Assembly (NCBI GenBank): GCA_965230795.1
Contig: OZ246020.1
Coordinates: forward strand, 3,906,001-3,970,000
DNA from: PZPK01 sp965230795
Lineage (GTDB): Bacteria > Pseudomonadota > Gammaproteobacteria > Pseudomonadales > Oleiphilaceae
Reading direction: 5' to 3'
Length of the DNA stretch: 64,000 nt
In this document: piece after piece, positions 43,173-52,149 of the stretch
How the letters are laid out: each line of letters opens with the position of its first letter
Numbering within the stretch: position 1 is the first letter of the stretch
The notes under the pieces: model-generated
The model's input: only the letters and a program-made list of their open reading frames with translations
Databases searched by the model: none
What the model was told of the DNA's origin: nothing
Program-made: the position numbers and the translations under genes

Positions 43173-43778
43173 CTACCAAAACCACCATCCGCTATCGAGC
43201 TCGTCTTTACAGCCCCAGTACTGCTCACTGTAGCGTTTGGCTCGCGCTTCAACCTTGCGCGCAACCTGTTTTAACCAGGTCTTGGATTGATAAGTCCCAC
43301 GTCTATAGCCCCCCTGCCCTTCGTGATAATTCAGATACTGGGCATAGGCATCCCACTTTGACACCTTGTTCATCTTTGCACTGCGATTCATATACCAGCC
43401 AACAAAATCAATGGCATCTTCAAAGTCATCGCGATCTGCAAAATGATTCCCGGTCTCCTCCTGATACTCTTCCCAAACCGGTGTTTTAGCCTGGGAAAAG
43501 CCGTAGGCATTACTGGCACGCCCGACAGGAATAATCCATAGAACATATTCCATGGGAGGTGCTGCATCGTAACGAAAGGATGACTCCTGATACATGATAG
43601 CCATGGGAATATGCACGGGCGCTCCCCAGCGCTCGCGCGTTTCCAGAGCAGCCTCATACCAGTCCTGCTTTTCCTCGAAAATTGCACACAGGTTATCGGG
43701 CTCGGCGGGAGGCATCGATGCACATCCCGACAACCATAGCGGAATACTCGATACAGCAAGTTTGAAAATACGCAGCAC
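43173..43778 (-). CDS. Lytic transglycosylase lipoprotein (SLT-like)
   Basis: A 201-residue protein with a lipoprotein signal (IPLWLSGCAS, Cys about 19) and an SLT/lysozyme-like domain. The catalytic Glu is probably in MAIMYQESSFRYDA, followed by SNAYGFSQAKTPVW and YLNYHEGQGGYRRGTY, typical of this clan. It would cut peptidoglycan glycan strands at the inner face of the outer membrane. It lies 14 bases after the esterase gene and may be cotranscribed. It converges on the PEP-CTERM gene. Confidence 0.85.
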   Translation of the reverse strand: MLRIFKLAVSSIPLWLSGCASMPPAEPDNLCAIFEEKQDWYEAALETRERWGAPVHIPMAIMYQESSFRYDAAPPMEYVLWIIPVGRASNAYGFSQAKTPVWEEYQEETGNHFADRDDFEDAIDFVGWYMNRSAKMNKVSKWDAYAQYLNYHEGQGGYRRGTYQSKTWLKQVARKVEARAKRYSEQYWGCKDELDSGWWFW

Positions 43779-43792
43779 GCTTACTGTTCCCG

Positions 43793-44749
43793 TTAGTCCA
43801 GAAAAGCGGCAACGTTTGCCAGGGCCGTCTCAGCTTCTCGCACCAAAGGCAAAAACGTCTGGAATACATGGAATTGATCAGGAAATATATCCAGCTCATG
43901 ACTCACACCCGCTTGTGTCAAACGCTCCGATAACCACTCTATCTGTGGCAACATGATTTCTGCCTGACCCGCCTGAATGTAGGTCTTCGGTAAACCGCTG
44001 AAATCCGCATCCTCAAAGCTCAAATGAACAATTTGTTCTTCATCCTGTCGCAATTCGTCCGCCCATCTCTCCAGGATACTGACATCAACAATATCTGAGT
44101 GCTCCTTGCCCACGTCCAGCATGGCGGTTGAGAATGGTGCCACCCAGGGCGACCACAACACGCAATGGGAAATGTGTGCACGCTCCTCTTCATCCAGAGC
44201 CATCAGGGTGGAAAGTGCCAACGCGCCACCAGCAGAATCCCCCATCAACACTAGCTCTCTCTGGTTTTCGGCAAACAAGGCGCGCACCACAGCCAGGCAA
44301 TCCTTTTGTGGCGCGGGAACGGGAAATTCCGGCACCCTTCGATAATCCACTGCGATGATCTGCCGCCGACACGCGAGAGCCAGGCTAGCTAAGGTGTATC
44401 GGTAAGCTTTGACAGAGCCCACCACATAGCCACCGCCATGAAAATAGACGATGGGCGTTTGCCGAATGTTCACGCCATTCTGTTTTGGTTTGGCGATCAG
44501 GCAGGTGACGCCAGCAATCTCTCTTTCCTCAAAATCCACCTTAAATAACGCGGGGCCCTGCATGGCCAACAGTTCTTGCCGCGAACGCAGCCAGTCATGG
44601 GAGTGATGAAGGGACTCCTGAAGTAATCGCTTTGCCAGACGGAAGGCAAATTCTCCCGTCCAGGAACGCCCCTGCAGACGCTCACGATTCGTCATCATGG
44701 AACCAAGTGTCGATGCCCCTGCCGAGGCGATATCAAAAGCCGGATACAT
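43793..44749 (-). CDS. Alpha/beta hydrolase, HSL-type esterase
   Basis: A 318-residue esterase of the hormone-sensitive-lipase family. The oxyanion-hole motif is YFHGGGYVVGS, the nucleophile motif GDSAGGALAL, and the C-terminal acid and His fall in the AGQAEIML and FPDQFHVFQ segments. It hydrolyses esters of short or medium acyl chains. The ATG at 44749 has AAAGGA nine bases upstream and is preferred to the start at 44782. The substrate is not known. Confidence 0.9.
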   Translation of the reverse strand: MYPAFDIASAGASTLGSMMTNRERLQGRSWTGEFAFRLAKRLLQESLHHSHDWLRSRQELLAMQGPALFKVDFEEREIAGVTCLIAKPKQNGVNIRQTPIVYFHGGGYVVGSVKAYRYTLASLALACRRQIIAVDYRRVPEFPVPAPQKDCLAVVRALFAENQRELVLMGDSAGGALALSTLMALDEEERAHISHCVLWSPWVAPFSTAMLDVGKEHSDIVDVSILERWADELRQDEEQIVHLSFEDADFSGLPKTYIQAGQAEIMLPQIEWLSERLTQAGVSHELDIFPDQFHVFQTFLPLVREAETALANVAAFLD

Positions 44750-44907
44750 TGTTTTGTCCTTTGTTATTGTTGTCAGGAACAATGGTCAGTTAGACCAAGC
44801 TATCGCCGGTCCCGCGACCATTACTTTCAGTCTGCATCGGATTATCAACAAGTATGGAGCCATACCTGCATTTTTGGAAGCACCACCATATGCGCTATCA
44901 GAGGGAT

Positions 44908-46071
44908 TTATTTCCGCTGTTGCCAGCGCACCATCACTGCAACATGCAGAATAATAAAAGGCAGTGCCAGCACAACCAGCGTCTGCCAACCCAAGGCAAA
45001 AATCACCACACCACTGGATAACGCTGCCACCGCCTGGGTGCCGAAAACCATAAAGTCATTGACTCCCTGCACTGCGTAGCGCTCATCACCCTCATAGCTG
45101 CGAGGTAACAGCGCCGTACCACCAACAAACAGAAAATTCCAGCCCAGGCCCAGGCATATCAGAGCAATCCAGAAATGCCAGAGGCCCTGACCAGAATACG
45201 CGACAAATATGCAAATCCCATAAAGGACCAATCCCGACCAGATCAAGCGTTCGACACCAAAACGTTGTATCAGACGACCGCTGAAAAAGGATGGTAAGTA
45301 CATGGCGACGATGTGGCCTTGAATCACCCATTTGGTCTGCTCAAGAGAATAACCACAAACCTTATTCATACTAAGGGGAGTTGCCGTCATAATGTAGCTC
45401 ATGACCGCATAACCGATTGCAGCAGATAACAAGGCAACCCACAGTACAGGTTGTCGAAACAATTCCGAAAGCGGCCGTCCGGCCAGTGCGTTCGCAGACG
45501 TATTCAGGACATCCTGGTTTTTATAGAAAATAAGCACCACCCCGGATATTGCCGATAACAGTGCCAGCAAGACAAAGGATCCGACAAACTCGACAGCAAA
45601 CAACTGGCGCCCTGCATGTGCAACCTCCGGACCCAGGAACGCCGCAATCAAACCGCCAAGCAGGACGAAGGATGCTGCTTTTGCCATCACATCCGGATGC
45701 ACACTTTCCATGGCTGCAAATCGATATTGCTGGACTACGGACAGCCCCACACCCTGGGCTACCATGCACGCGACAAAAAACCAAAAGTTGGCATTCAGCA
45801 CACACGCGGCCGCAGCCAGGGCAACGCCTGCCATCAAAAGAGCGCTACCAATGAATACCCGACGCCGGCCCCATCGTTGCATCAAACGTGTGACGGGGAT
45901 AATACCAAGAGCAGTACCCACCACAATCGCCGCCACGGGCAGTGTCGCCAGGACAGGCTGTGGAGCCAATGCTGCACCAACAAGCCCGCCAATGAATACG
46001 ACTAGGGGCGCCGCACTCATACCCAGAGCACCAGCCAGCATCAGAACCCTGACGTTCGCATTTCTATGCAT
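44908..46071 (-). CDS. MFS transporter
   Basis: A 387-residue major facilitator with twelve hydrophobic segments. The loop 2-3 motif is RLMQRWGRRRVFIGSALLMA. The second half contains FSGRLIQRFGVERLIW. The ATG at 46071 lies 10 bases after AAGGA and starts just before the first helix. The ORF start at 46092 is less likely. The substrate is unknown. It diverges from the PfkB kinase gene. The 46072-46275 gap has no other gene. Confidence 0.85.
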   Translation of the reverse strand: MHRNANVRVLMLAGALGMSAAPLVVFIGGLVGAALAPQPVLATLPVAAIVVGTALGIIPVTRLMQRWGRRRVFIGSALLMAGVALAAAACVLNANFWFFVACMVAQGVGLSVVQQYRFAAMESVHPDVMAKAASFVLLGGLIAAFLGPEVAHAGRQLFAVEFVGSFVLLALLSAISGVVLIFYKNQDVLNTSANALAGRPLSELFRQPVLWVALLSAAIGYAVMSYIMTATPLSMNKVCGYSLEQTKWVIQGHIVAMYLPSFFSGRLIQRFGVERLIWSGLVLYGICIFVAYSGQGLWHFWIALICLGLGWNFLFVGGTALLPRSYEGDERYAVQGVNDFMVFGTQAVAALSSGVVIFALGWQTLVVLALPFIILHVAVMVRWQQRK

Positions 46072-46275
46072 TAATTTGTCATCCTTACACACCGTTTCAA
46101 TGAGCTGGAGAAAGGGTTCACATCCAACACCGCTTCGCGTTGCCAGCCAAGCTCTTTAAGGCTAATCTTAGCGGAGGTCAAATCAAGCCAAGGAAGTGAG
46201 TCAGCCTTCAGTGGACTACCCCTCTGAATCACAACCTTCACCACAACTCTCAATCACGACAGGCAATACTTAATC

Positions 46276-47259
46276 ATGCAACGTTATCATGTCTACGGCC
46301 TTGGAGCTGCCCTGGTCGATACCGAAGTCGAAGTAAGCGATGAATTTCTGCAACAGGCAAATATAGAGAAGGGCCTGATGACACTGGTGGATGAATCTCG
46401 CCAGGCAGAACTCGTCAAACTCATGGAGGATCACCTTGTTGGTAGCAAACGCGCGAGCGGAGGTTCCGCCTGTAACACAATTATCGCCGCCAGTTACTTT
46501 GGCGCATCCACCTTTTATTCCTGCAAAGTGGCCAATGACGATAATGGTCTTTTTTTCCATCATGATACTCAAAACGCCGGCGTGACCACTCGCGCTGAAG
46601 CGCTGCCAGAGGGTACAACCGGAAAATGTCTGGTTATGATTACCCCCGATGCGGAACGCACCATGAACACCTACCTGGGTATCAGCGAAACACTCGATCA
46701 GGAGGATCTGGACGAGGACGCAATCCGCAGTTCCGAGTATCTCTACATTGAGGGCTATCTGGTCACCTCTGAAACGGGCCGTGCCGCCGCCATCAGAGCC
46801 AGGCAAGTGGCTGAACAGCACGGTGTCAAAACTGCCATCTCGCTATCAGATCCGGGCATGGTTCAGCACTTCTCCGAGGGCTTGAAGGAAATGATTGGCG
46901 ATCAGGTTGATCTGTTGTTCTGCAATCGGGACGAAGCACTGGGATGGACGGGCACCAAGTCCGTGGAAGAAGCTGCGGAAGCCTTGAAACAGACAGCAAA
47001 AAGCTTTGCCATGACCCTGGGCAAAGATGGCGCGTTGGTATACGACGGACAACGACTCAGCCGTGTTGAGGGCGAATCAGTTAAAGCCATCGACACCAAT
47101 GGTGCCGGTGACATGTTTGCTGGCGCGTTTCTTTACGCCATTACTCACCAGCACAGCTTTGAAGAGGCTGCGGCTTTAGCCAATCGTGCAGCTGCCAAAG
47201 TAGTCAGCCAGTATGGCCCCCGACTGAAGCCGGAACAACACCAGGCAATCAAGTCGTAG
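46276..47259 (+). CDS. PfkB-family carbohydrate/nucleoside kinase (adenosine-kinase-like)
   Basis: A 327-residue ribokinase-fold enzyme. The N-terminal region has GSKRASGGSACNTIIAASYF, and the C-terminal catalytic motif is DTNGAGDMFAGAFLYAITH with the catalytic Asp in NGAGD. It resembles adenosine or inosine-guanosine kinases of gammaproteobacteria, which phosphorylate nucleosides or a sugar with ATP. The exact substrate is uncertain. It stands alone and converges on the nitroreductase gene only 5 bases away. Confidence 0.85.
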   Translation: MQRYHVYGLGAALVDTEVEVSDEFLQQANIEKGLMTLVDESRQAELVKLMEDHLVGSKRASGGSACNTIIAASYFGASTFYSCKVANDDNGLFFHHDTQNAGVTTRAEALPEGTTGKCLVMITPDAERTMNTYLGISETLDQEDLDEDAIRSSEYLYIEGYLVTSETGRAAAIRARQVAEQHGVKTAISLSDPGMVQHFSEGLKEMIGDQVDLLFCNRDEALGWTGTKSVEEAAEALKQTAKSFAMTLGKDGALVYDGQRLSRVEGESVKAIDTNGAGDMFAGAFLYAITHQHSFEEAAALANRAAAKVVSQYGPRLKPEQHQAIKS

Positions 47260-47264
47260 TTCTG

Positions 47265-47984
47265 CTAGGGTCTCTCGTCAAAACGCAGCTCAGCAATGCT
47301 GCGTTTTGATGGCTGAAAAGCATTGACCTTGTGCTCTGATGGATAACCCAGAGACAAACCACCAATCAGCTTGTAATCCTCATCCACGTCAAAATACTCG
47401 CGAATCGTTCCGCCCCACACAGCAACTGAGGCCTGCGCACAGGTGCCTAGCCCGGCATTGGTGGCCGCCAGCATCAGGGTCTGCAGAAACATCCCGGCAT
47501 CCAGAGCGCTGTAGACGCCACGCCCTCCATGTACGAAGAGGAACAACGCAACCGGCGCATTGAAGAACTCGAAGTTACGCTGCATTTGCCGGTTACGCGC
47601 CTCACGGTCATCTCGTTCGATACCCAGCGTGTCATACAAGCCTTTACCACAAGCCACTGCCCTCGCTTTCATTTCCGGCGGGTAATGGGTGTCGGGTTTG
47701 AAGTCTCCATCAGGCATAACGCCCGAAGTCAGACCTTTCCATAATTTTTGCGGCCAGGCCTGACTTTGAATGGCACTTGCTCGAACAAACTTGTTGCTGA
47801 GTCGCTTACTCAATACATCCCGCGTGGCGCCTTTGGCGACGGCAACACGATAGCCTTGTGTATTCGAGGAGCTGGGCGCCGTAAGAGCCTGTTCGAGCAG
47901 CTGATCAATCAGTTGATCGGGTACCTCTTTGTCCAAAAAATCCCGGGTACTGTTTCTCTTAACAAGCACGTCTTCAAATTTCAT
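47265..47984 (-). CDS. Nitroreductase-family flavoprotein
   Basis: A 239-residue NfsA/FRP-like flavoenzyme. The N-terminal family motif is RNSTRDFLDKEVPDQLIDQL, then APSSSNTQGYRVAVA. The C-terminal LIGGLSLGYPSEHKVNAFQP is the usual FMN/substrate lid region. It reduces nitro compounds or quinones with NAD(P)H. Its 3' end contains a perfect inverted repeat that may also stop the converging kinase transcript. Confidence 0.88.
   Translation of the reverse strand: MKFEDVLVKRNSTRDFLDKEVPDQLIDQLLEQALTAPSSSNTQGYRVAVAKGATRDVLSKRLSNKFVRASAIQSQAWPQKLWKGLTSGVMPDGDFKPDTHYPPEMKARAVACGKGLYDTLGIERDDREARNRQMQRNFEFFNAPVALFLFVHGGRGVYSALDAGMFLQTLMLAATNAGLGTCAQASVAVWGGTIREYFDVDEDYKLIGGLSLGYPSEHKVNAFQPSKRSIAELRFDERP
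47278..47309 (+). terminator. Perfect inverted repeat inside the nitroreductase 3' end
   Basis: TCAAAACGCAGC (47278-47289) pairs exactly with GCTGCGTTTTGA (47298-47309) around TCAGCAAT. It lies 19 bases after the kinase stop, within the last codons of the opposite gene. The short T run makes it a likely dual-strand terminator. Confidence 0.55.
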
Positions 47985-48175
47985 TTCTTATCCCGTATAT
48001 CGATCACTGGAGAGCGCTCGACACAAATGGCTGAATAGCCAGCTGTAAAAAGCTTTAGTACACTTTGCGGCCGCAAGCTGCTGCGCTCCAGCGCCCCGAC
48101 CAGAACCATGACCAGCGGTCACAAAAAACGGCATTTTTGCAGCTCATCAATTTTTAAGCAAGATAGAGGTAATCC

Positions 48176-48940
48176 GTGCGATTTGTTTCCTGGAATGTGA
48201 ATGGCATTCGAGCCGTAATGAAAAAAGATTTTGTGAACGCTGTTGATGGCATGCAAACCGATGTACTGTGCCTGCAGGAAACCAAAGCTCAGGATGATCA
48301 GGTGGCCGAAGCCCTGGCAGAACTGGAGGGCTTTTACCTGTATTCCAACTCCGCTGAAAAGAAGGGCTATTCCGGTACAGCCATTCTGAGCCGGCAACAG
48401 CCTTTGGACGTTCAGTATGACATGGGCATTGAAGCCCATGACAAGGAAGGTAGGGTCATTTCAGCAGAGTTCAATGACTACTTTCTGGTGACCGTTTACA
48501 CTCCTAACTCGGGAAGCGAACTCAAACGGCTGGACTATCGGCAACACTGGGACCGCGACTTCCTGAGCTATATAAAATCTCTCGAGACCCAAAAGCCGAT
48601 TATTGTTTGTGGCGACCTGAATGTGGCCCATCGAGATATTGACCTGGCGCGCCCCAAACCAAACTACAACAAAAGTGCGGGCTACATGCAGGCCGAAATC
48701 GATGGCATGGATGCTTACCTCGCCGCCGATTTGATTGACTCCTTTCGCTATAAACATCCTGAAACCGTCAAATACAGCTGGTGGAGCTATCGTGCCGGTG
48801 CTCGCGCCAAAAATGTAGGGTGGAGAATCGATTACTTTCTTACTTCGACAGAACTGAAAGATCGGATTGAACACGCCGACATCCTCACTGATGTGATGGG
48901 CTCGGACCACTGCCCGGTACTTTTGGACCTAAGCAACTAA
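48176..48940 (+). CDS. xth: Exodeoxyribonuclease III (AP endonuclease)
   Basis: A 254-residue Mg-dependent AP endonuclease/exonuclease of base-excision repair. Conserved segments are SWNVNGIRAV at the start, LCLQETKAQ, YTPNSGSELKRLDYR, CGDLNVAH, the GWRIDYFL block and MGSDHCPVLL with the catalytic His. It starts with GTG, and AGAGGT is upstream. Length is normal (about 255). It is unlinked to the photolyase but is a further DNA-repair gene. Confidence 0.95.
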   Translation: MRFVSWNVNGIRAVMKKDFVNAVDGMQTDVLCLQETKAQDDQVAEALAELEGFYLYSNSAEKKGYSGTAILSRQQPLDVQYDMGIEAHDKEGRVISAEFNDYFLVTVYTPNSGSELKRLDYRQHWDRDFLSYIKSLETQKPIIVCGDLNVAHRDIDLARPKPNYNKSAGYMQAEIDGMDAYLAADLIDSFRYKHPETVKYSWWSYRAGARAKNVGWRIDYFLTSTELKDRIEHADILTDVMGSDHCPVLLDLSN

Positions 48941-48941
48941 A

Positions 48942-48975
48942 GTCTGGAGCAAGAAGATCATGGCAGGCTCCAGAC
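48942..48975 (+). terminator. Hairpin after xth
   Basis: GTCTGGAGC (48942-48950) pairs with GCTCCAGAC (48967-48975) around a 16-base loop directly after the stop. A pyrimidine-rich CTTCTTCTG follows. Terminator function is probable but the T run is interrupted. Confidence 0.5.
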
Positions 48976-49107
48976 CTTCTTCTGTAAGTCGTCGGTTACG
49001 TGTCATAACATAAATCTTGTACGCAGCTTCGCGTTCCTCTCCTATAATTTGTTAATCAAGGACTTACGCAGTGTTTGTCGATTAATCTTCAAGGATCGGG
49101 ACGAGAC

Positions 49108-51072
49108 GTGAAAAACCTTTTGCTGAGTGTTCAAGTCGCCCTGCTTTGCCTGGTGTGGCAGGTTGCGCTCGCGTCCGCTGCGACAAGCCCTGATCTGACC
49201 TCAGTCCCGACATTCGACCTGGGCGCTGACAGCGCCTTTCCCATCGAAGTCGCAGCAGACATGCTGTTTATCGAAGATCCGGAACACGACCTGACTATCG
49301 ACAGCGCTCTTGCTTCCAAAGATTGGCGTTCCATCAATCGCAACTCACCCAACTTCGGCTTTACCGCCTCCGCTTTCTGGTTTCGTTTTGACGTCAACAA
49401 CCTCGCTACGGCCAAAAAGGAAGTGCTGATCGAACTGCCGATTCCATTTCTGGACGATGTTCAAATCAATCGATTCTCGTATGGGAGAGGTGAGGTCGAA
49501 ATATTGGAGGCCTACAGCGTAGGCGATCAGTACCCCTTCGAACAGCGCCCCATTCTGCACCAGAACTTCGTCATTCCCCTGAACCTGGAACCTGGTAACA
49601 ACTCCATACTGATGCGTGTTGCCGCAGATGGTACGGTTGAAGCTCCGCTATACATCTGGACACCGGACACCTTTATGATCGCAACGGCTAAAGACCGTCT
49701 GCTTCAGGGTATCTGGTTTGGCATTGTCGGCATTATGGTGATATACAACCTGTTTCTGTATTTCTCCATCCGCGACAAAAGTTACCTCTACTACGTGGGT
49801 TTCGCCTTTGGATATCTGATGTTTCAGGTCTGCCTGAACGGGTACGGCTTCGCCTATTTGTGGCCGGAACAGCTCTACTGGAACAGCTTCGCCATATCTG
49901 TCTTTATCGCACTCTGTAACTTCTGTACCGCCATGCTGGTTATCAGTTTTCTGAGACTGAAAAAAACCACACGCTTTGGCTATCGATTGATGTCACTTAT
50001 GGCAATGATCTCTGCATCCCTACTCATTCTCTGCTTTATCCTGCCCTATTCCACAACGGTACGTTTAACCAGCGGAATGACCGTCATCAGCTGCTCGATG
50101 GCATTGACCTTTGGCTACTACATGTGGTGGCGGGGCGACCACTACGCACGATACTTTTGCTTCGCCTGGACCGCAGCCTTTGGTGGCATTGGCATTTTCT
50201 CCGCTGAAAAGTTTGGTGTCCTGCCCGCCAACTTCTGGACGACGAATGCGGGCCAGATAGGTGTAATGATGTTGGTCGCGTTGCTGTCTTTGGCACTGGC
50301 AAACCGCTTCAATCGTGAAAAAGAGCTGCGACTGCGCGCTCAGGAATCTTCCCTCGAAAACGAAAAGCTGGCGCGACAGACTCAGGATCAGCTCCTCGAA
50401 GCGAAAATGAATGCCAACAAGGAGCTGGAGCACAAGGTTGCCGAACGCACCCAGACACTGCAAAAAGCGCTGGAAGACCTGGAAAACGCCAACGCTCGTC
50501 TTGAAATCGTTTCAACCACCGATGCGCTGACAACGCTATACAATCGTGGGCACTTCGAAAGCCGACTGGACACTGAGTTCAAACGAGCAATCCGCCATCG
50601 CCGGGAGTTGTCAGTCATCCTCTGTGATATCGACCACTTCAAAAACATCAATGACAGCTTTGGACATAAAGCCGGTGACGAGTGTCTGCGCCAGGTATCG
50701 CTCATTTTCAAAAACCGTATCACCCGTTCAGGCGATCTGATTGCGCGCTACGGTGGCGAGGAATTTATTATTCTTCTGGTCGACACACCAATAATCATCG
50801 CGGAGCAACTGGCCGAGAGCCTGCGTATCGAAGTCGAGCATATTCGCTTGGAAAGTGATCAACGCACGGTTCCAATTACGGCGAGTTTTGGTGTCGCCAG
50901 CCTGACACAATCACCGGTTAAGAATGCTGAAGAGTTGGTACATCGGGCAGACATTGCGCTTTACAGCGCCAAGAATAGTGGCCGCAATCGGGTAAAAACC
51001 TGGGGCATTGAAGCCAATGAGTCACTCTCTATGACAAAGTCCGGATCGGTTTTCGATAAAACATCCGGATAA
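49108..51072 (+). CDS. 7TM sensor diguanylate cyclase
   Basis: About 654 residues. A signal peptide is followed by an extracellular 7TMR-DISMED2-like sensory domain and seven transmembrane helices. A coiled coil (about 410-465, rich in Glu, Lys and Gln) leads into a GGDEF domain with the active motif RYGGEEF. The inhibitory RxxD site (RSGD) lies five residues before it. It makes cyclic di-GMP in response to an unknown periplasmic ligand. A GTG at 49108 gives a clean signal peptide, while a TTG at 49075 is the longer choice. It overlaps the next convergent gene by 44 bases. Confidence 0.9.
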   Translation: MKNLLLSVQVALLCLVWQVALASAATSPDLTSVPTFDLGADSAFPIEVAADMLFIEDPEHDLTIDSALASKDWRSINRNSPNFGFTASAFWFRFDVNNLATAKKEVLIELPIPFLDDVQINRFSYGRGEVEILEAYSVGDQYPFEQRPILHQNFVIPLNLEPGNNSILMRVAADGTVEAPLYIWTPDTFMIATAKDRLLQGIWFGIVGIMVIYNLFLYFSIRDKSYLYYVGFAFGYLMFQVCLNGYGFAYLWPEQLYWNSFAISVFIALCNFCTAMLVISFLRLKKTTRFGYRLMSLMAMISASLLILCFILPYSTTVRLTSGMTVISCSMALTFGYYMWWRGDHYARYFCFAWTAAFGGIGIFSAEKFGVLPANFWTTNAGQIGVMMLVALLSLALANRFNREKELRLRAQESSLENEKLARQTQDQLLEAKMNANKELEHKVAERTQTLQKALEDLENANARLEIVSTTDALTTLYNRGHFESRLDTEFKRAIRHRRELSVILCDIDHFKNINDSFGHKAGDECLRQVSLIFKNRITRSGDLIARYGGEEFIILLVDTPIIIAEQLAESLRIEVEHIRLESDQRTVPITASFGVASLTQSPVKNAEELVHRADIALYSAKNSGRNRVKTWGIEANESLSMTKSGSVFDKTSG

Positions 51073-51973
51073 TCGCCAACATCACCACAAGACTGAATAG
51101 AATTCGGCCGCCCAGAATGGGCAACAATTCAGCCCCAAGCAACAGAATCAGCAACGTATCTTCAATCAAACTGTGGCACAGCCCCAAAAAACAAATGACG
51201 ATACACATGTCGCGACGTGTTATCTCACCACTACGAGATGCATCAATCAGCAAACCGGCACCGAAGCTCAATCCCAATAGCAAGCCGATGATGGTGACAT
51301 TGGCAGCTTGAGGCCTGACCGATAGCACATAGGTTAGCGGCGACATCATTCCCACTAGCAAACGTTCGACCCCAAGATAGCGCAAGGTGCGCATGAGGAC
51401 GATAAGACTGCCCAGAACCAAGAACACAAGCACCAGCATTTGCAGCTGCGAGAGAGCCCACTGTTGCCAGCCCGAAGGTGACGCAGCGGGTTGCCAGAGC
51501 ATAGCCGCCGGATAATCGCCACGATCGCTCATTTGATACCCAAGCGAAACCAGCCAGGCAAAAAGATATGCGCCACCAATACGCGTTGCCAGCGTCAATC
51601 GCCAGGGCACACCAACCACTTTCGCAACCGCACCCTCGACGGGTAGCGCATGGGACACCAGAATCATGCAGCCCAAAATACTTACCTCAGCGGCTGAGTA
51701 GCTGGCTCCGCCGGATAATTCGTAGAACACTACCATTGCCGTATAGAGATTGGTCAGGATAGCGGTTGCCCAGACGAGCCCGAGCTCACCTGGTAATCCT
51801 ATCCCCGACATTAAAGGACCCAGGCACCATGCCAGCCACGCCGTTCCCCCAACTGACTCCAGCACTTTAACCAGCAATAGTGCCGGCACCATAATTTTTA
51901 ACAGTATCCAATAGGCCCGCCATATATCCCGCAACAGGGTCTTGAGAACGGATACGAAAGAAGATGGATGCAT
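51029..51973 (-). CDS. Nucleoside-recognition (gate) domain membrane protein
   Basis: A 314-residue polytopic membrane protein with about eight hydrophobic helices. It resembles proteins with the Gate/nucleoside-recognition domain found in nucleoside transporters and spore-maturation proteins. Segments such as ILGCMILVSHALPVEGAVAK and IIGLLLGLSFGAGLLIDASR fit that family. The substrate is unknown. The 3' end lies inside the diguanylate cyclase gene for 44 bases, unusual for convergent genes and likely to limit their joint expression. Confidence 0.75.
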   Translation of the reverse strand: MHPSSFVSVLKTLLRDIWRAYWILLKIMVPALLLVKVLESVGGTAWLAWCLGPLMSGIGLPGELGLVWATAILTNLYTAMVVFYELSGGASYSAAEVSILGCMILVSHALPVEGAVAKVVGVPWRLTLATRIGGAYLFAWLVSLGYQMSDRGDYPAAMLWQPAASPSGWQQWALSQLQMLVLVFLVLGSLIVLMRTLRYLGVERLLVGMMSPLTYVLSVRPQAANVTIIGLLLGLSFGAGLLIDASRSGEITRRDMCIVICFLGLCHSLIEDTLLILLLGAELLPILGGRILFSLVVMLAIIRMFYRKPIRTLS

Positions 51974-52149
51974 GATAGGTCCTTGTTGAAAGTCGCCAGA
52001 AAAAGTTCCTGAAGGCCAGATATCGCAGGGAATGAACCAGAGCTTCCCCAGAGCAAAAGCGCATCACAGAACACCCATCCTGCCTGTCGTTTTTGAGTCG
52101 ACTGATTATACTGAAGATATCGCAAAACATTTTCGCAACAGGTTCAAGC

